64,000 nucleotides of DNA from Foetidibacter luteolus (GCF_009650435.1 NZ_VVIP01000013.1:134771-198770), one strand, 5' to 3'. Shown: positions 1 to 9,431, numbered from the stretch's first letter. Made by a program: numbers and translations. The notes: a model not told the origin generated them from the sequence alone.

Positions 1-14
1 AAAAGCAAATAGGC

Positions 15-941
15 TTAATAGTCTTTTTCGTTAATGGATTCCAGTATGTTGTAGTAACTAACGTAGCGCTCCATGCTTACCTTACCGTCTTCGATTGCTT
101 CTTTTATTGCACAGCCGGGTTCGTTTATATGTAAACAGTTGTTGTACCGGCAGCCATTCAGCAGTTCCCTCATTTCAGGAAAATAGTGGGATAGTTCCTG
201 CCTGGGTATATCCACTATGCCAAATTCCCTTATGCCCGGTGTATCTATAATTCTCCCTCCAAACGGCAGGTCGAACATTTCAGCAAAAGTGGTGGTATGC
301 ATACCCTTGCCGCTCCAATCACTTACCTCGTTGGTACGCAGGTTTAGTTCGGGAAAAATCATGTTAATGAAAGAAGATTTGCCCACGCCGCTATGGCCGC
401 TTAACAAGGTGGTTTTATCCTTCAATATGTTTTTCAGTTCATCCACACCCTGGCCCGCCTGCATGCTGGTAAGCAAAACGGTATAGCCGGCGGCGCTGTA
501 TATCTTCTTCAATTCCTCAAATTTATCCAGCTCCTTTTTGCGGTATATATCTGCCTTGTTAAATACAATAATCGCCGGCACATGAAAGGCTTCAGCAGAT
601 ACCAAAAACCTGTCAATAAAGCCCTGAGATGTTTTGGGATCTTTCAGCGTGGCGAAAAGCAGGGTTTGGTCAAGGTTGCTGGCAACAATATGGTGCTGAT
701 TTTTATTATGGGGAGATTGGCGGGCAATATAATTGTGCCGTTGCGTAATGCCAGTTATAGTAGCGGTATTTTCTGTTTCATTTTCATCTACGGCTTCAAT
801 TTCATCACCAACGGCAATGGGGTTAGTAGAGGTAATGTCCTCAATTTTAAATACGCCTTTAATACGGGCATTTAAAAACCGGCCATCTTCTGCTTTAATG
901 CTGTACCAGCTACCGGTAGATTTATAAACAAAAGCTTTCAT
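15..941 (-). CDS. rsgA: Ribosome small-subunit-dependent GTPase RsgA
   Basis: This is a late 30S ribosome assembly GTPase that acts in the cytoplasm. The 308-residue product has an N-terminal OB-like domain and then a circularly permuted GTPase. NKAD (G4, residues 128-131) precedes the P-loop GHSGVGKSS (182-190) and DTPG (233-236), which is the order diagnostic of RsgA. A C-terminal zinc knuckle C-x4-C-x-H-x5-C lies near residue 265-280. The length is normal for the family. The gene stands alone: 353 bases without a gene separate it from the divergent ligase gene. I see no clear consensus promoter upstream. Identification is firm; the start is the only ATG consistent with the conserved N-terminus. 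Confidence 0.95.
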   Translation of the reverse strand: MKAFVYKSTGSWYSIKAEDGRFLNARIKGVFKIEDITSTNPIAVGDEIEAVDENETENTATITGITQRHNYIARQSPHNKNQHHIVASNLDQTLLFATLKDPKTSQGFIDRFLVSAEAFHVPAIIVFNKADIYRKKELDKFEELKKIYSAAGYTVLLTSMQAGQGVDELKNILKDKTTLLSGHSGVGKSSFINMIFPELNLRTNEVSDWSGKGMHTTTFAEMFDLPFGGRIIDTPGIREFGIVDIPRQELSHYFPEMRELLNGCRYNNCLHINEPGCAIKEAIEDGKVSMERYVSYYNILESINEKDY

Positions 942-1294
942 GCCAGGCGAAGATATTCAGAGGCATTCAATTAACAGCAATAATTAGAAGATGCCCTGAA
1001 CAAAGTGAGAAAGCTGGGTGTACGGCAAATCAGCGCAACATGGATCTCAAGCCTACGATAGCGCCTAAATATGATTATTTTTTGATTAGAGATGGATAGA
1101 TTTTAAGGAACATGATGCTGCAAACTAAGAAGCAACACTTAGCACGGTAGCGTTTATTCAATTTTACCACGCCAGGTGCAGCAGCCAGAGGCTAAGGTGG
1201 CCAAATCGTGTAAAAAAATCAACAACCTCCCTAAAACAGGTTTATTGTTTGTGTTGGTGAGAATTTTGCGTATCCTATTTCAAATGCTGTAGTT
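942..1294. other. Intergenic gap between divergent rsgA and ligD
   Basis: These 353 bases separate divergent genes and should hold both promoters. I found no full match to the TTTG-N19-21-TAnnTTTG pattern, no hairpin with a T-tract, and no copy of the repeats common elsewhere in the window. No credible small ORF was seen. Confidence 0.5.
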
Positions 1295-3028
1295 ATGAGT
1301 TTGTCTGGTTACAAAAAGAAAAGAAGTTTTAACTCAACGCCGGAGCCCACCGGCGGCAAGGGTGATGGTACGCACCTTGTTTTTGTGGTGCAGAAGCATG
1401 ACGCTACAAGGTTACATTACGACTTTAGGCTGGAAATGAATGGCGTGCTGAAAAGCTGGGCCGTTCCCAAAGGGCCATCTACTGACCCATCTGTTAAAAG
1501 GCTTGCTATGATGGTAGAAGACCACCCTTACGATTATAAAAACTTTGAGGGCATTATACCAAAAGGCAACTATGGCGCAGGCACTGTAATTGTTTGGGAT
1601 GAAGGCGTATACGAACCACTGGAGCCCGCAGCCACTAAAAAAGAAAACGAAAAATTGCTGCTGAAAGAGTTAAAAGCGGGTTCGGTTAAGATAAGGATGC
1701 TTGGCAAAAAATTGAAAGGGGAATATGCATTGGTACGCACAAAAGGAGGCGAAGAAAATGCCTGGCTATTAATTAAGCACCGTGATAAATATGCTACAAC
1801 CACTGACATTACCAAAAAAGACAAGTCTGGTGTTTCTGGAAAAACGCTGGCAAAAGTAGAAGCCACATCAACAAATATTTATGGCCAAAAAACTATAGAG
1901 CCCGGTACAACAACAAAGGATAAAAAAACACCTGCCAAAAAAACAGCCAAAAAAGCCGCGGCCAAAAAGGCGGTAAAAAAAAAGTCCGCCCCGGTAAAAA
2001 AGTTGCCCACTAAAGTAACCGGCGCCGTGAGATCTGCATTTCCTAAAACGGTTGCCCCCATGTTGGCCACGCTTGTTGACAAGCCTTTTGATGAGCCCGG
2101 ATGGTTATATGAAATTAAACTGGATGGCTACCGGTGTATAGCCCTTTGTAACAAGGGTAAAGTGCAGTTGCTTTCCAGGAACAATAAATCTTTCAACGAA
2201 AAGTTTTACCCCATTCACGAAGCTTTGCAAAACTGGGGCGTCAATGCGGTGGTAGACGGAGAAATAGCAGTTCTGAATAACGCCGGCATAACAAACTTTG
2301 GTTCCCTGCAAAACTGGCGCAGTCAGGCTGACGGAGAATTGCTGTACTATGTTTTTGACCTGCTTTGGCTGGATGGCTATAGCTTAATGAAACTGCCACT
2401 TAACAAAAGAAGGGAACTGCTGCAACAGTTGCTACCCCTGCAAGGCCCTATACGCATGAGCGAAAACTTTGAAACAAACGCTACTGATTTTTTAAAAGCC
2501 GCCGGCAAAATGGGCCTGGAGGGCATCATTGCCAAACGGGCAGACAGCTTATACACGCCAGGCATACGCAGCAACGATTGGCTAAAGATAAAGACCCACA
2601 AACGTCACGAAGTGGTGATAGGTGGCTATACCCAAAATGCTGGTTCATCTAAAGCTTTTAGCTCTTTGCTGGTGGGTGTGTTTAAACGCAAAAAGCTGGT
2701 TTATACCGGCAAGATAGGCACCGGCTTTTCTGACAAACAACAAAAAGAAATGCTGGCCAGGTTTAAACCATTAATTGTATCCAAACCGCCTTTTGCAGAA
2801 GAGCCTGATATAAACAAACCGTCCCGCTTTCGGCCAAACCCTCCCCAGGCCAGCGTTACCTGGTTAAAACCGCAATTAATATGCGAAGTAAGCTATGCTG
2901 AAATAACCGCCGATGGCGTAATGCGCCACCCATCCTTTGAAGGCATGCGGGAAGACAAAAAACCTTCGGAAGTAAAAGAAGAAAAGGCTATTAAGACAGA
3001 GAAATTGGTGGCCAGTAAAAAGCGGTAA
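1295..3028 (+). CDS. ligD: DNA ligase D lacking the polymerase domain (3'-phosphoesterase plus ATP-dependent ligase)
   Basis: This is an ATP-dependent DNA ligase of the bacterial end-joining type. Residues about 27-160 form the LigD 3'-phosphoesterase domain (HDATRLHYDFRLE around residue 35, with the metal-binding His and Asp). Residues 207-240 are a Lys/Ala-rich linker. The ligase domain follows, with the nucleotidyl-lysine motif EIKLDGYR (K275) and an OB-fold C-terminus ending in a Lys/Glu-rich tail. The primase-polymerase domain of long LigD proteins is absent, so the product is 577 residues rather than about 800 or more. No ku gene lies in the window. A function in DNA end repair follows from the family; the actual partner is unknown. 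A 77-bp repeat begins 13 bases after the stop. Confidence 0.93.
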   Translation: MSLSGYKKKRSFNSTPEPTGGKGDGTHLVFVVQKHDATRLHYDFRLEMNGVLKSWAVPKGPSTDPSVKRLAMMVEDHPYDYKNFEGIIPKGNYGAGTVIVWDEGVYEPLEPAATKKENEKLLLKELKAGSVKIRMLGKKLKGEYALVRTKGGEENAWLLIKHRDKYATTTDITKKDKSGVSGKTLAKVEATSTNIYGQKTIEPGTTTKDKKTPAKKTAKKAAAKKAVKKKSAPVKKLPTKVTGAVRSAFPKTVAPMLATLVDKPFDEPGWLYEIKLDGYRCIALCNKGKVQLLSRNNKSFNEKFYPIHEALQNWGVNAVVDGEIAVLNNAGITNFGSLQNWRSQADGELLYYVFDLLWLDGYSLMKLPLNKRRELLQQLLPLQGPIRMSENFETNATDFLKAAGKMGLEGIIAKRADSLYTPGIRSNDWLKIKTHKRHEVVIGGYTQNAGSSKAFSSLLVGVFKRKKLVYTGKIGTGFSDKQQKEMLARFKPLIVSKPPFAEEPDINKPSRFRPNPPQASVTWLKPQLICEVSYAEITADGVMRHPSFEGMREDKKPSEVKEEKAIKTEKLVASKKR

Positions 3029-3041
3029 ATATTAAAGCGAA

Positions 3042-3110
3042 TTTTTATGGGCCCGGCAGGACTGCTGCTATGGAGCGTCCCTTGCGTCGCACTCTTGTAC
3101 GTTCAGAACA
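3042..3110 (+). repeat. 77-bp interspersed repeat, copy 1 (subfamily A)
   Basis: This stretch runs from a TTTTTATGGGCCCGGCAG end to the core TTGCGTCGCACTCTTGTACG. It matches copies 7, 9, 16 and 17 over nearly the whole length. It starts 13 bases after the ligD stop codon. Confidence 0.85.
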
Positions 3111-3125
3111 TTTTTCATCCTTTTT

Positions 3126-3156
3126 CCTTCTCCTTCAGGAGAAGGTGCCCAAAGGG
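3126..3156. repeat. Double hairpin beside repeat copy 1
   Basis: There is a perfect 8-bp stem CCTTCTCC-TTCA-GGAGAAGG (3126-3145). A second small stem GCCC-AAA-GGGC (3147-3156) follows it. There is no T-tract on the ligD side, so it is not a classical terminator. I see nothing else between 3157 and the next gene at 3315. Confidence 0.6.
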
Positions 3157-3314
3157 CGGATGAGGCTCTATTCACCAATTGCCTTAGTGATACCCCTTGG
3201 CAAAGTGAACGGTTAAGCCAACCCACAGTGCAAAATCTTCGCCTGATTACCGTATTTTAGAGGATGCCTGTTACCAGGCGTTTTCAGAAGCTTGCCTGCT
3301 AAAAGACATTGCGC

Positions 3315-4238
3315 ATGAAATACCTGCCTTTTCTTACAGGAACCTACAGCACTGCCCCAGGCCTTTGGCCAATAGCCAGGCAAACCGACTTTGATAAATT
3401 GATATTTCAAATAACGGACGACTATATAAACTACCTGCAAAACAAAACAGATTGCCGCAAGGAAAATATGGGTAAATATTACTGCGAGGAAAGACTACTG
3501 CCATCAACCAGCAGAGCGGTAAACCATTACATAGCTGCGCAGTTGCAGCAAGAGTACCCGCACTACTTCGAATTTTCTGAAAACGGCAGCTACTGCACAT
3601 TCATAAACCTGCAAACCCGGCAAGTGCTGCGCTGGCACAAAGAAAGCAATGAGCTTTCCGGCCCGGGCTACCTTTCTGTATTTGATGCCCTTTGCTGCCA
3701 GGTGCAGGAAGATTTCGCTATTTGCCAGTTGCAGGAGGATGATGACTGGATGGCGGCCATTCACCTGTGTGCACCCAACCATTGGGGGGCGGAAGACAAA
3801 ACAGGCAAAAATTTTAACGCAGTGCATGCGCCTGTTCCGGGCATGGAAAAAACACAGGCCCATCACTCTAAAATGTTACAATCCATAGTTCACAAAGGGC
3901 CTTTTACCCGTTTTGCATGGGGCATTGCTACAGACAACCGCCTAAACCACCATCCCCAACCGCCACCCGGTATTGATGCAGATTGGTGGCAAGGCAGAAA
4001 GATAGATGCGCATGCTCAACTCTATATACGTACCGAAAGGCAAAACCTGGTGGGTTTCCCTGAAACCAATGCATTTCTCTTTACCATACGCACCTACTTT
4101 TATCCAGTGGCCCTGTTGGAAAACCATGAAAAAAGAGCCTTATGGTCAGCGGTAAGAAGTATGTCGCCACAGTCGTTGCTTTACAAAGGTCTTACCGAAG
4201 CCACCGGCTTTTTGGCAGAGAAATTATTTGATGAGTAA
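3315..4238 (+). CDS. DUF3445 protein, heme-dependent oxidative N-demethylase family
   Basis: The product of 307 residues resembles the DUF3445 family, some members of which are described as heme-dependent oxidative N-demethylases. The family-like stretches include the N-terminal FLTGTYSTAPGLWPI, a central IHLCAPNHWGAEDKTGKNF and a later LVGFPETNAFLFTIRTYF. The reading frame extends six bases upstream to a TTG. I prefer the ATG at 3315 because it is a standard start and the following sequence begins the conserved part. The gene has no operon partner here. The substrate cannot be told from the sequence, and the heme ligand was not identified. Confidence 0.75.
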   Translation: MKYLPFLTGTYSTAPGLWPIARQTDFDKLIFQITDDYINYLQNKTDCRKENMGKYYCEERLLPSTSRAVNHYIAAQLQQEYPHYFEFSENGSYCTFINLQTRQVLRWHKESNELSGPGYLSVFDALCCQVQEDFAICQLQEDDDWMAAIHLCAPNHWGAEDKTGKNFNAVHAPVPGMEKTQAHHSKMLQSIVHKGPFTRFAWGIATDNRLNHHPQPPPGIDADWWQGRKIDAHAQLYIRTERQNLVGFPETNAFLFTIRTYFYPVALLENHEKRALWSAVRSMSPQSLLYKGLTEATGFLAEKLFDE

Positions 4239-4602
4239 ATAAAGGCTGTAGGTTATTGGTTTGCGCAATTGGATAGTGGGGAACGGCGAAGGTAAGCATT
4301 AAGCTTTGCTGTTCATTTCGTCACGTAAACCTGGGCTAATCGTGCATCACAAGCCGGCCTTCCCTTATTCAACGTTGCTTGTTCCTTGTTTAATATTCTC
4401 TGCCCGGGGTCTGAGAAGCGGCCCAATGAACCGTACGAAGAAGGATTGATGATACACTGTTCTTTCACTGAAAGACTAATGAATAGCAAAATCATATTTT
4501 CAACGAAGATGCCATAGTGCAATGTTGTTGGTATCAACAAAATAAGCGAACGGTATTAGTAAATAGCGTGTAAAAAATCATACATCGCTACACCGCAGTC
4601 AG
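4239..4602. other. Gene-free stretch between convergent genes
   Basis: These 364 bases lie between the convergent DUF3445 and nucleotidyltransferase genes. I found no terminator-like hairpin with a T-tract and no copy of the repeat families. A 75-codon minus-strand frame at 4313-4540 has no recognisable protein character, so I do not call it. Confidence 0.5.
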
Positions 4603-5595
4603 TTAACCAAAATCAATCTCTGTATTGTCCCCGATATTAAGGCTGCGGCTGAGGCCTTTAACGCTGGCATCGCTGCCTATGAGGGAATTGTCCAGTACCA
4701 CTTCAAACAGGTTGGTGTAAGAGCCTATAATACTGTCTCGCACAATGGAATACTGTATGGTAGTATTGGCGCCAATGGCCACATGCGGCCCAATAATGGC
4801 ATTTTTTAATACGCATCCTGCTCCTATGCTAACGGGTGGGATGATAATGGAGTTTTCGGACTGAAGGTTTTCGTGAATCTGGCCACCAAACTTTTTCAAC
4901 AGTGTAGCATTACTCTCCAGCAGGGTCTCCTTTTTACCACAGTCAAACCAGTTCTTTACCTTGAACGATTTAAACCTGGCGCCACGCTTTATCATGCAAT
5001 CCAGCGCATCGGTAAGGTTGTATTCGCCATAGCTTTTAATATTCTGCGAAAACAGGTGGTGCAGGCATTCGTACAAGAAATGCGTTTCACGAATTTTATA
5101 CAAACCCACCAATGCCATGTTGCTTTTTGGAATGGCAGGCTTTTCAACCACATGTTCTATAAAATTATCCGCATTAAGTTCAGCTACCCCAAAGCTGCGG
5201 GGGTCGTCCACCTTTTTAATGCCCAGCATGCTGTAAGGGCTTTCCAATACTTCCTTAATGTCAAATTCGCAAATGGTATCGCCCAGCACAACAAAAACCT
5301 CGTCATCGCCCACAATGCTCTTGGTAAGCTCTATTGCATGGCCTGTGCCCTGCCGCTCGTTCTGGTAAACAAAATGGCAGGTAAGGTGTGGATAGGTCTG
5401 TTTTACATATTCCTGTATCTTTTCGCCCAGGTAACCAACAATAAAAATGAATTCATTTAAGCCAGCACCATGCAACTGGTCAACAATAAAACTAAGGATG
5501 GTTTTGCCGGCAATGGGTATCAATGCCTTTGGCTGTGTGTACGTATGAGGCCTTAATTTGGCGCCTGCACCGGCAACCGGTATAATTACTTTCAT
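4603..5595 (-). CDS. Sugar-phosphate nucleotidyltransferase with left-handed beta-helix tail
   Basis: This is an NTP-transferase that activates a sugar 1-phosphate as an NDP-sugar. The N-terminal signature is GAGAKLRPHTYTQPKALIPIAGK, a variant of the usual G-x-G-x-R-L-x-P-x-T-x2-x-PK with Lys at the usual Arg. LGDTICEFD gives the metal-binding Asp. The last 90 or so residues show hexapeptide-type repeats (IGAGCVLKNAIIGPHVAIGANTTI), which form a beta-helix. The closest named class is glucose-1-phosphate thymidylyltransferase, but neither the sugar nor the nucleotide is certain. No cell-wall or polysaccharide genes are adjacent. It diverges from glyA. Confidence 0.85.
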   Translation of the reverse strand: MKVIIPVAGAGAKLRPHTYTQPKALIPIAGKTILSFIVDQLHGAGLNEFIFIVGYLGEKIQEYVKQTYPHLTCHFVYQNERQGTGHAIELTKSIVGDDEVFVVLGDTICEFDIKEVLESPYSMLGIKKVDDPRSFGVAELNADNFIEHVVEKPAIPKSNMALVGLYKIRETHFLYECLHHLFSQNIKSYGEYNLTDALDCMIKRGARFKSFKVKNWFDCGKKETLLESNATLLKKFGGQIHENLQSENSIIIPPVSIGAGCVLKNAIIGPHVAIGANTTIQYSIVRDSIIGSYTNLFEVVLDNSLIGSDASVKGLSRSLNIGDNTEIDFG

Positions 5596-5747
5596 GGAGG
5601 TTATTCGTTCTTTAATGTACCCTGCGCTCTATGTCAATTCTACACTTTAAAAGACGGCGTGAAATTAGGGAAATATCTTTTCCGTGCAAGTTTTGCCCGT
5701 ATTAATTAAATGCATAGCGCCATCCGGCACAAAACATGGCCTATTCG

Positions 5748-5778
5748 TTTGCCCTCTGCGCCCGAACAACTATTTTTG
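5748..5778 (+). promoter_or_regulatory. Bacteroidota-type promoter of glyA
   Basis: TTTG at 5748-5751, a 19-base spacer and TATTTTTG at 5771-5778 match the known Bacteroidota -33/-7 consensus exactly. The predicted transcript would begin a few bases after 5778. That leaves a leader of roughly 12 bases before the ATG at 5797 and rules out the longer reading frame that starts at 5710. Confidence 0.75.
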
Positions 5779-5796
5779 CGGCAAATTTTACAAACG

Positions 5797-7077
5797 ATGC
5801 AAAGAGACACGTTGGTTTTCGATATCATCCGTAAAGAACTGGAACGTCAGCGCCACGGAATAGAGCTGATTGCTTCAGAAAACTTTACCAGCCTGCAGGT
5901 GATGCAGGCTATGGGCAACGTAATGACGAACAAATATGCAGAGGGTTACCCCGGGCGGCGTTATTACGGAGGATGCGAAATTGTTGACCAGACGGAACAG
6001 CTTGCCATTGACCGCTTAAAGCAAATTTTTAACCTGGAATATGCCAACGTGCAGCCCCACAGCGGTGCACAGGCCAATGCCGCCGTTTGCCTGGCGGTAT
6101 TACAGGCCGGCGATGATATTCTTGGCCTTGACCTTAGCATGGGCGGCCACCTTACCCACGGGTCTGCTGTAAATTTTAGCGGCAAACTGTACAAACCGCA
6201 TTTTTATGGTGTTATTAGAGAAACCGGCTATGTAGATTATGAAATGCTGGAAGCGAAAGCCCGTGAGGTAAAACCCAAAATGATCATTTGCGGGGCCAGT
6301 GCTTACAGCCGCGACTGGGATTATGCCCGCATACGCAAAGTAGCCGATGAAGTGGGCGCCCTGGTAATGGCCGACATAGCACACCCGGCCGGCCTTATTG
6401 CCAAAGGTTTGCTGAACGACCCGTTTGACCATTGCCATTTTGTTACCTCTACCACCCACAAAACCTTACGTGGTCCCCGCGGCGGCATTATTATGATGCG
6501 CAAAGATTTTGAAAACCCGTTTGGGCTGACCGATACCAAGGGCAACATTCGTATGATGAGTAACCTGCTGGATATGGCTGTTTTCCCCGGTATACAGGGT
6601 GGCCCGCTGGAGCATGTAATTGCCGCTAAAGCCATTGCTTTTGGCGAAATTCTCAGTGAAGAATATACTGTTTACGCCAAACAGGTTATCAGCAATGCGC
6701 AGGCCATGGCCAAAGCTTTTGTAGAAAAAGACTACCATATCATCAGCAATGGTACAGACAACCACCTGATGCTGATTGACCTGCGGAACAAAAACATTAG
6801 CGGCAAAAAGGCAGAACAGGTATTGGGTGTAGCTGATATTACGGCCAACAAAAACATGGTGCCGTTTGATGACAAAAGCGCTTTTGTTACCAGCGGCGTA
6901 CGCTTTGGCGTGGCGGCCCTTACCACCCGCGGCATGAAGGAAAACGACATGCAGTTTGTGGTAAACGCTATTGATACTTCTTTGATGAACGCCGGAGACG
7001 AAGCCATATTAAAGAAAGTAAAGCAACAGGTAAATGAATACATGGCGCAGTTTCCGCTGTACCCTGAAATGGATTAA
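5797..7077 (+). CDS. glyA: Serine hydroxymethyltransferase
   Basis: This is a cytoplasmic PLP enzyme that interconverts serine and glycine and loads one-carbon units on tetrahydrofolate. The 426-residue product has the PLP-lysine motif [13 protein letters not shown]. It also has [10 protein letters not shown], the folate/PLP pocket motif, and a normal length. The open frame extends 29 codons upstream to 5710, but that part is not SHMT-like. The promoter at 5748-5778 lies inside it, so the start is set at 5797, where [11 protein letters not shown] begins the family homology. A strong terminator follows the stop codon. Confidence 0.96.
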   Translation: MQRDTLVFDIIRKELERQRHGIELIASENFTSLQVMQAMGNVMTNKYAEGYPGRRYYGGCEIVDQTEQLAIDRLKQIFNLEYANVQPHSGAQANAAVCLAVLQAGDDILGLDLSMGGHLTHGSAVNFSGKLYKPHFYGVIRETGYVDYEMLEAKAREVKPKMIICGASAYSRDWDYARIRKVADEVGALVMADIAHPAGLIAKGLLNDPFDHCHFVTSTTHKTLRGPRGGIIMMRKDFENPFGLTDTKGNIRMMSNLLDMAVFPGIQGGPLEHVIAAKAIAFGEILSEEYTVYAKQVISNAQAMAKAFVEKDYHIISNGTDNHLMLIDLRNKNISGKKAEQVLGVADITANKNMVPFDDKSAFVTSGVRFGVAALTTRGMKENDMQFVVNAIDTSLMNAGDEAILKKVKQQVNEYMAQFPLYPEMD

Positions 7078-7090
7078 TTTATCTCTTACA

Positions 7091-7132
7091 TAAAACAGCC
7101 TGTATTCATGTGCATGAATACAGGCTGTTTTA
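7091..7132 (+). terminator. glyA terminator, 20-bp perfect stem
   Basis: A perfect inverted repeat has arms TAAAACAGCCTGTATTCATG (7091-7110) and its complement (7113-7132). It begins 13 bases after glyA stops and ends in TTTTATTTT. It is the strongest simple hairpin in this part of the window. Confidence 0.85.
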
Positions 7133-7140
7133 TTTTGGGG

Positions 7141-7208
7141 ACGTACAGTACTGCTACTATGAAGCTTCGTTGTGTCACTCACTTGTACGCCTTGTTCGCT
7201 ATTCAGCA
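7141..7208 (+). repeat. 77-bp interspersed repeat, copy 2 (subfamily B)
   Basis: This carries the variant core GTTGTGTCACTCACTTGTAC followed by GCCTTGTTCGCTATTCAGC. The left end differs from subfamily A. It lies directly after the glyA terminator. Confidence 0.8.
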
Positions 7209-7228
7209 ATGGCATTCCCTACCGGCTT

Positions 7229-8464
7229 CTACTTATTCAACGAAACAGCAGCTATATCCTTTGCCGCAATCCATCCACTCGTCCATGCATGCTGAAAATT
7301 AAAGCCCCCGGTAATACCATCCACATCCATTATTTCACCGGCAAAATACAGGTTGGGCTGTAGTTTGCTCTTCATGATGTTGGCATCTATTTCCTGTAAA
7401 CTAATACCGCCGCAGGTTACAAATTCCTCCTTAAAAGTTGTTTTGCCGCTTACTTTGAACTCTTTTGCAGTCAATTGCTTAATTAACAGGTTTTGCTGCG
7501 CTGAAGCTATGTCGGCCCAACGGGTTTCTTCCTTTATGCCAGCCTGTCCCAATAAGTATAACCACAGGCGCACAGGTAAGCCAAACGGATTTTTGTGGCC
7601 AGCTTTCTGGCCGGCCAGTTGTTGCCGTAAATGTATCCATTCTTCCCGCAGGCTGTTTTCGTTATAGGCAGGCAGCCAGTTAACGATAGCAGTAAACTGG
7701 TAGTTTAAATCAGCCAGTTGCCTGGCGCCCCATGCAGACAGGCGCAGAATGGCAGGACCGCTCATTCCCCAATGGGTTATTAGTAGTGGTGCTGTTTCTG
7801 ATAATTTGGTACCGGCAATTTTTACTGTTGCATTCTCTACACTAATGCCCATTAATTCTGTAATGTTATTTCCGGGCATGTTAAAGGTAAACAGCGATGG
7901 TACCGGCGGGCTGATGGTATGGCCTGTTTGTTTAAGCCAGCCAAACTGCTGAAGCTTAGGAAAACCGCCGCTTGCGATACAAAGAAAATCTGTTTCCAGT
8001 TGTTCCCTTCCGGTAATAGAGAGTTTCCATTTACTGCCGGTTAACTGCAGGTGTTCTACCGGCGAGTTCAGCAAAATTTCTACCTGGTATTTATTGGCTT
8101 CCCTTAGCAGGCAATCAATAATAGTTTGAGAGTTATCAGTAACGGGAAACATTCTGCCGTCAGCTTCAGTTTTCAGGTTCACCCCTTTTTCCTTAAACCA
8201 TGTAACCGTATCGTTGGTATTAAACCAATGGAAGGCTTTTTTAAGAAAATTCTGGCCGCGGGGATAGCGCTTTACCAGTTCGGGAATTTCAAAACAGGCA
8301 TGGGTGGTGTTACAACGGCCGCCGCCACTAACTTTTACCTTAGAGAGCAGCTTATTGCTTTTTTCAAGTATCGTAACCTTTAGCAACGGGTTAAGCCTTG
8401 CGGCATTTACCGCACAGAAAAAACCTGCGGCGCCGCCGCCAATAACAGTTAACCGTTGCTGCAT
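7229..8464 (-). CDS. NAD(P)/FAD-dependent oxidoreductase, BaiN/HI0933 family
   Basis: This is a flavoprotein of 411 residues. The N-terminal Rossmann motif is GGGAAGFFCAVNAARLNP, and KVKVSGGGRCNTTH is the second signature of the HI0933/BaiN (YhiN) family. The C-terminal end carries FAGEIMDVDGITGGFNFQHAWTSGW, the FAD-contacting motif of the family. The physiological substrate is unknown for most members. It is convergent with glyA, and a repeat separates it from map. Confidence 0.9.
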   Translation of the reverse strand: MQQRLTVIGGGAAGFFCAVNAARLNPLLKVTILEKSNKLLSKVKVSGGGRCNTTHACFEIPELVKRYPRGQNFLKKAFHWFNTNDTVTWFKEKGVNLKTEADGRMFPVTDNSQTIIDCLLREANKYQVEILLNSPVEHLQLTGSKWKLSITGREQLETDFLCIASGGFPKLQQFGWLKQTGHTISPPVPSLFTFNMPGNNITELMGISVENATVKIAGTKLSETAPLLITHWGMSGPAILRLSAWGARQLADLNYQFTAIVNWLPAYNENSLREEWIHLRQQLAGQKAGHKNPFGLPVRLWLYLLGQAGIKEETRWADIASAQQNLLIKQLTAKEFKVSGKTTFKEEFVTCGGISLQEIDANIMKSKLQPNLYFAGEIMDVDGITGGFNFQHAWTSGWIAAKDIAAVSLNK

Positions 8465-8538
8465 AATAGTGGAGAATAAATAACAGGCTTATTGTAAAGC
8501 TGGATAATACCCGCTTAAAAGACGCCATGAAAAACCAG

Positions 8539-8570
8539 GCGTACAAGTGAGTGACACAACGATGCTTAAT
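8539..8570 (-). repeat. 77-bp interspersed repeat, copy 3 (subfamily B, partial)
   Basis: GCGTACAAGTGAGTGACACA and the following ACGATGCTTAAT match the minus orientation of copies 2, 4 and 10. Only the core half is retained. It lies between map and the flavoprotein gene. Confidence 0.7.
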
Positions 8571-8600
8571 TGAAAAACCTTCAGCCCGTTCCCAAAAAAT

Positions 8601-9431
8601 TTATACCGCCAATGCTTTTTCGCTCACCAGTTCATAAGAGGTATTGAGATTGGGATTTGTTTTTTCCGCAGCCTCAATAATGCTGAAATCTGAAAGGATA
8701 AGCGCTTTATTGCGCTTGATGCATACGTTGTGCTCAAAGTGAACGGAAGGCTTGCCGTCCCGGGTTCTTACCGTCCAGTCATCATCTTCGGTGTACACAT
8801 CTTTGGTGCCCATGTTAATCATGGGTTCAATGGCAAGTACAGCGTTTTCCTTAAGTTTGGGGCCGGTACCACGCTTACCGAAATTAGGCACCTGCGGGTC
8901 TTCGTGCATGCTCCGGCCGAGGCCGTGGCCCACAAGCTCCCTGACAACTCCGTAACCATGCTTTCGCTCAGTATAATCCTGTATGGCAAAAGCTATATCG
9001 CCAACGCGGTTGCCTACAATTGCCTTTTCTATACCCTTGTATAACGACTCTTTGGTAACTCTTACCAACTTTAAAACAGCCTCGCTTACTTCGCCAAGAA
9101 TAAATGTGTAGGCATGCTCGCCAACATAACCATTCTTTGTTATGCCAAGGTCTATAGAAACCACATCACCATCTTTCAATTCCCTGTTATTGGGAAAGCC
9201 ATGTACCACAACATCGTTTACCGAAGCGCAAATATTGAAAGGATAGCCACGGTAATTATAGAAAACGGGAATACCCTTGTTGTCGAATATCATGGTTTTG
9301 CAAAGCTGGTCAATTTGCAAGGTAGTCATGCCGGGCTTTAGAATTTTAGCCACTTCTGCCAGTATAGCGCTAACGAGGCTGGCATTCTGCTTCATAATAG
9401 CTATTTCAGCTTCTGTTTTGTAGATAATCAT
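8601..9431 (-). CDS. map: Type I methionine aminopeptidase
   Basis: This enzyme removes the N-terminal methionine from nascent proteins. The 276-residue product has the metal-ligand region of the family (VSIDLGITKNGYVGEHAYTF, GHGLGRSMHEDPQVPN, and a C-terminal EPMI). The frame can start seven codons earlier at 9452. I prefer the ATG at 9431: MIIYKTEAEI is the conserved start, and an AGGAG lies 9 bases upstream. It follows secY, as in many S10-spc clusters, but a terminator separates the two. infA, rpmJ, rpsM, rpsK, rpsD, rpoA and rplQ do not follow. Confidence 0.94.
   Translation of the reverse strand: MIIYKTEAEIAIMKQNASLVSAILAEVAKILKPGMTTLQIDQLCKTMIFDNKGIPVFYNYRGYPFNICASVNDVVVHGFPNNRELKDGDVVSIDLGITKNGYVGEHAYTFILGEVSEAVLKLVRVTKESLYKGIEKAIVGNRVGDIAFAIQDYTERKHGYGVVRELVGHGLGRSMHEDPQVPNFGKRGTGPKLKENAVLAIEPMINMGTKDVYTEDDDWTVRTRDGKPSVHFEHNVCIKRNKALILSDFSIIEAAEKTNPNLNTSYELVSEKALAV

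Noticed and set aside
3126..3156. Hairpin after ligD as an intrinsic terminator
   Set aside because: The stem is good, but no T-tract follows on the ligD strand. It is listed as a repeat instead.
4313..4540. 75-codon minus-strand ORF in the gap after the DUF3445 gene
   Set aside because: Composition is irregular, no motif or terminator accompanies it, and no promoter-like element was seen. Treated as chance.
7108..7302. Overlapping short plus-strand ORFs after glyA
   Set aside because: They run through the glyA terminator and repeat copy 2. They reflect the open frames of the repeat rather than genes.
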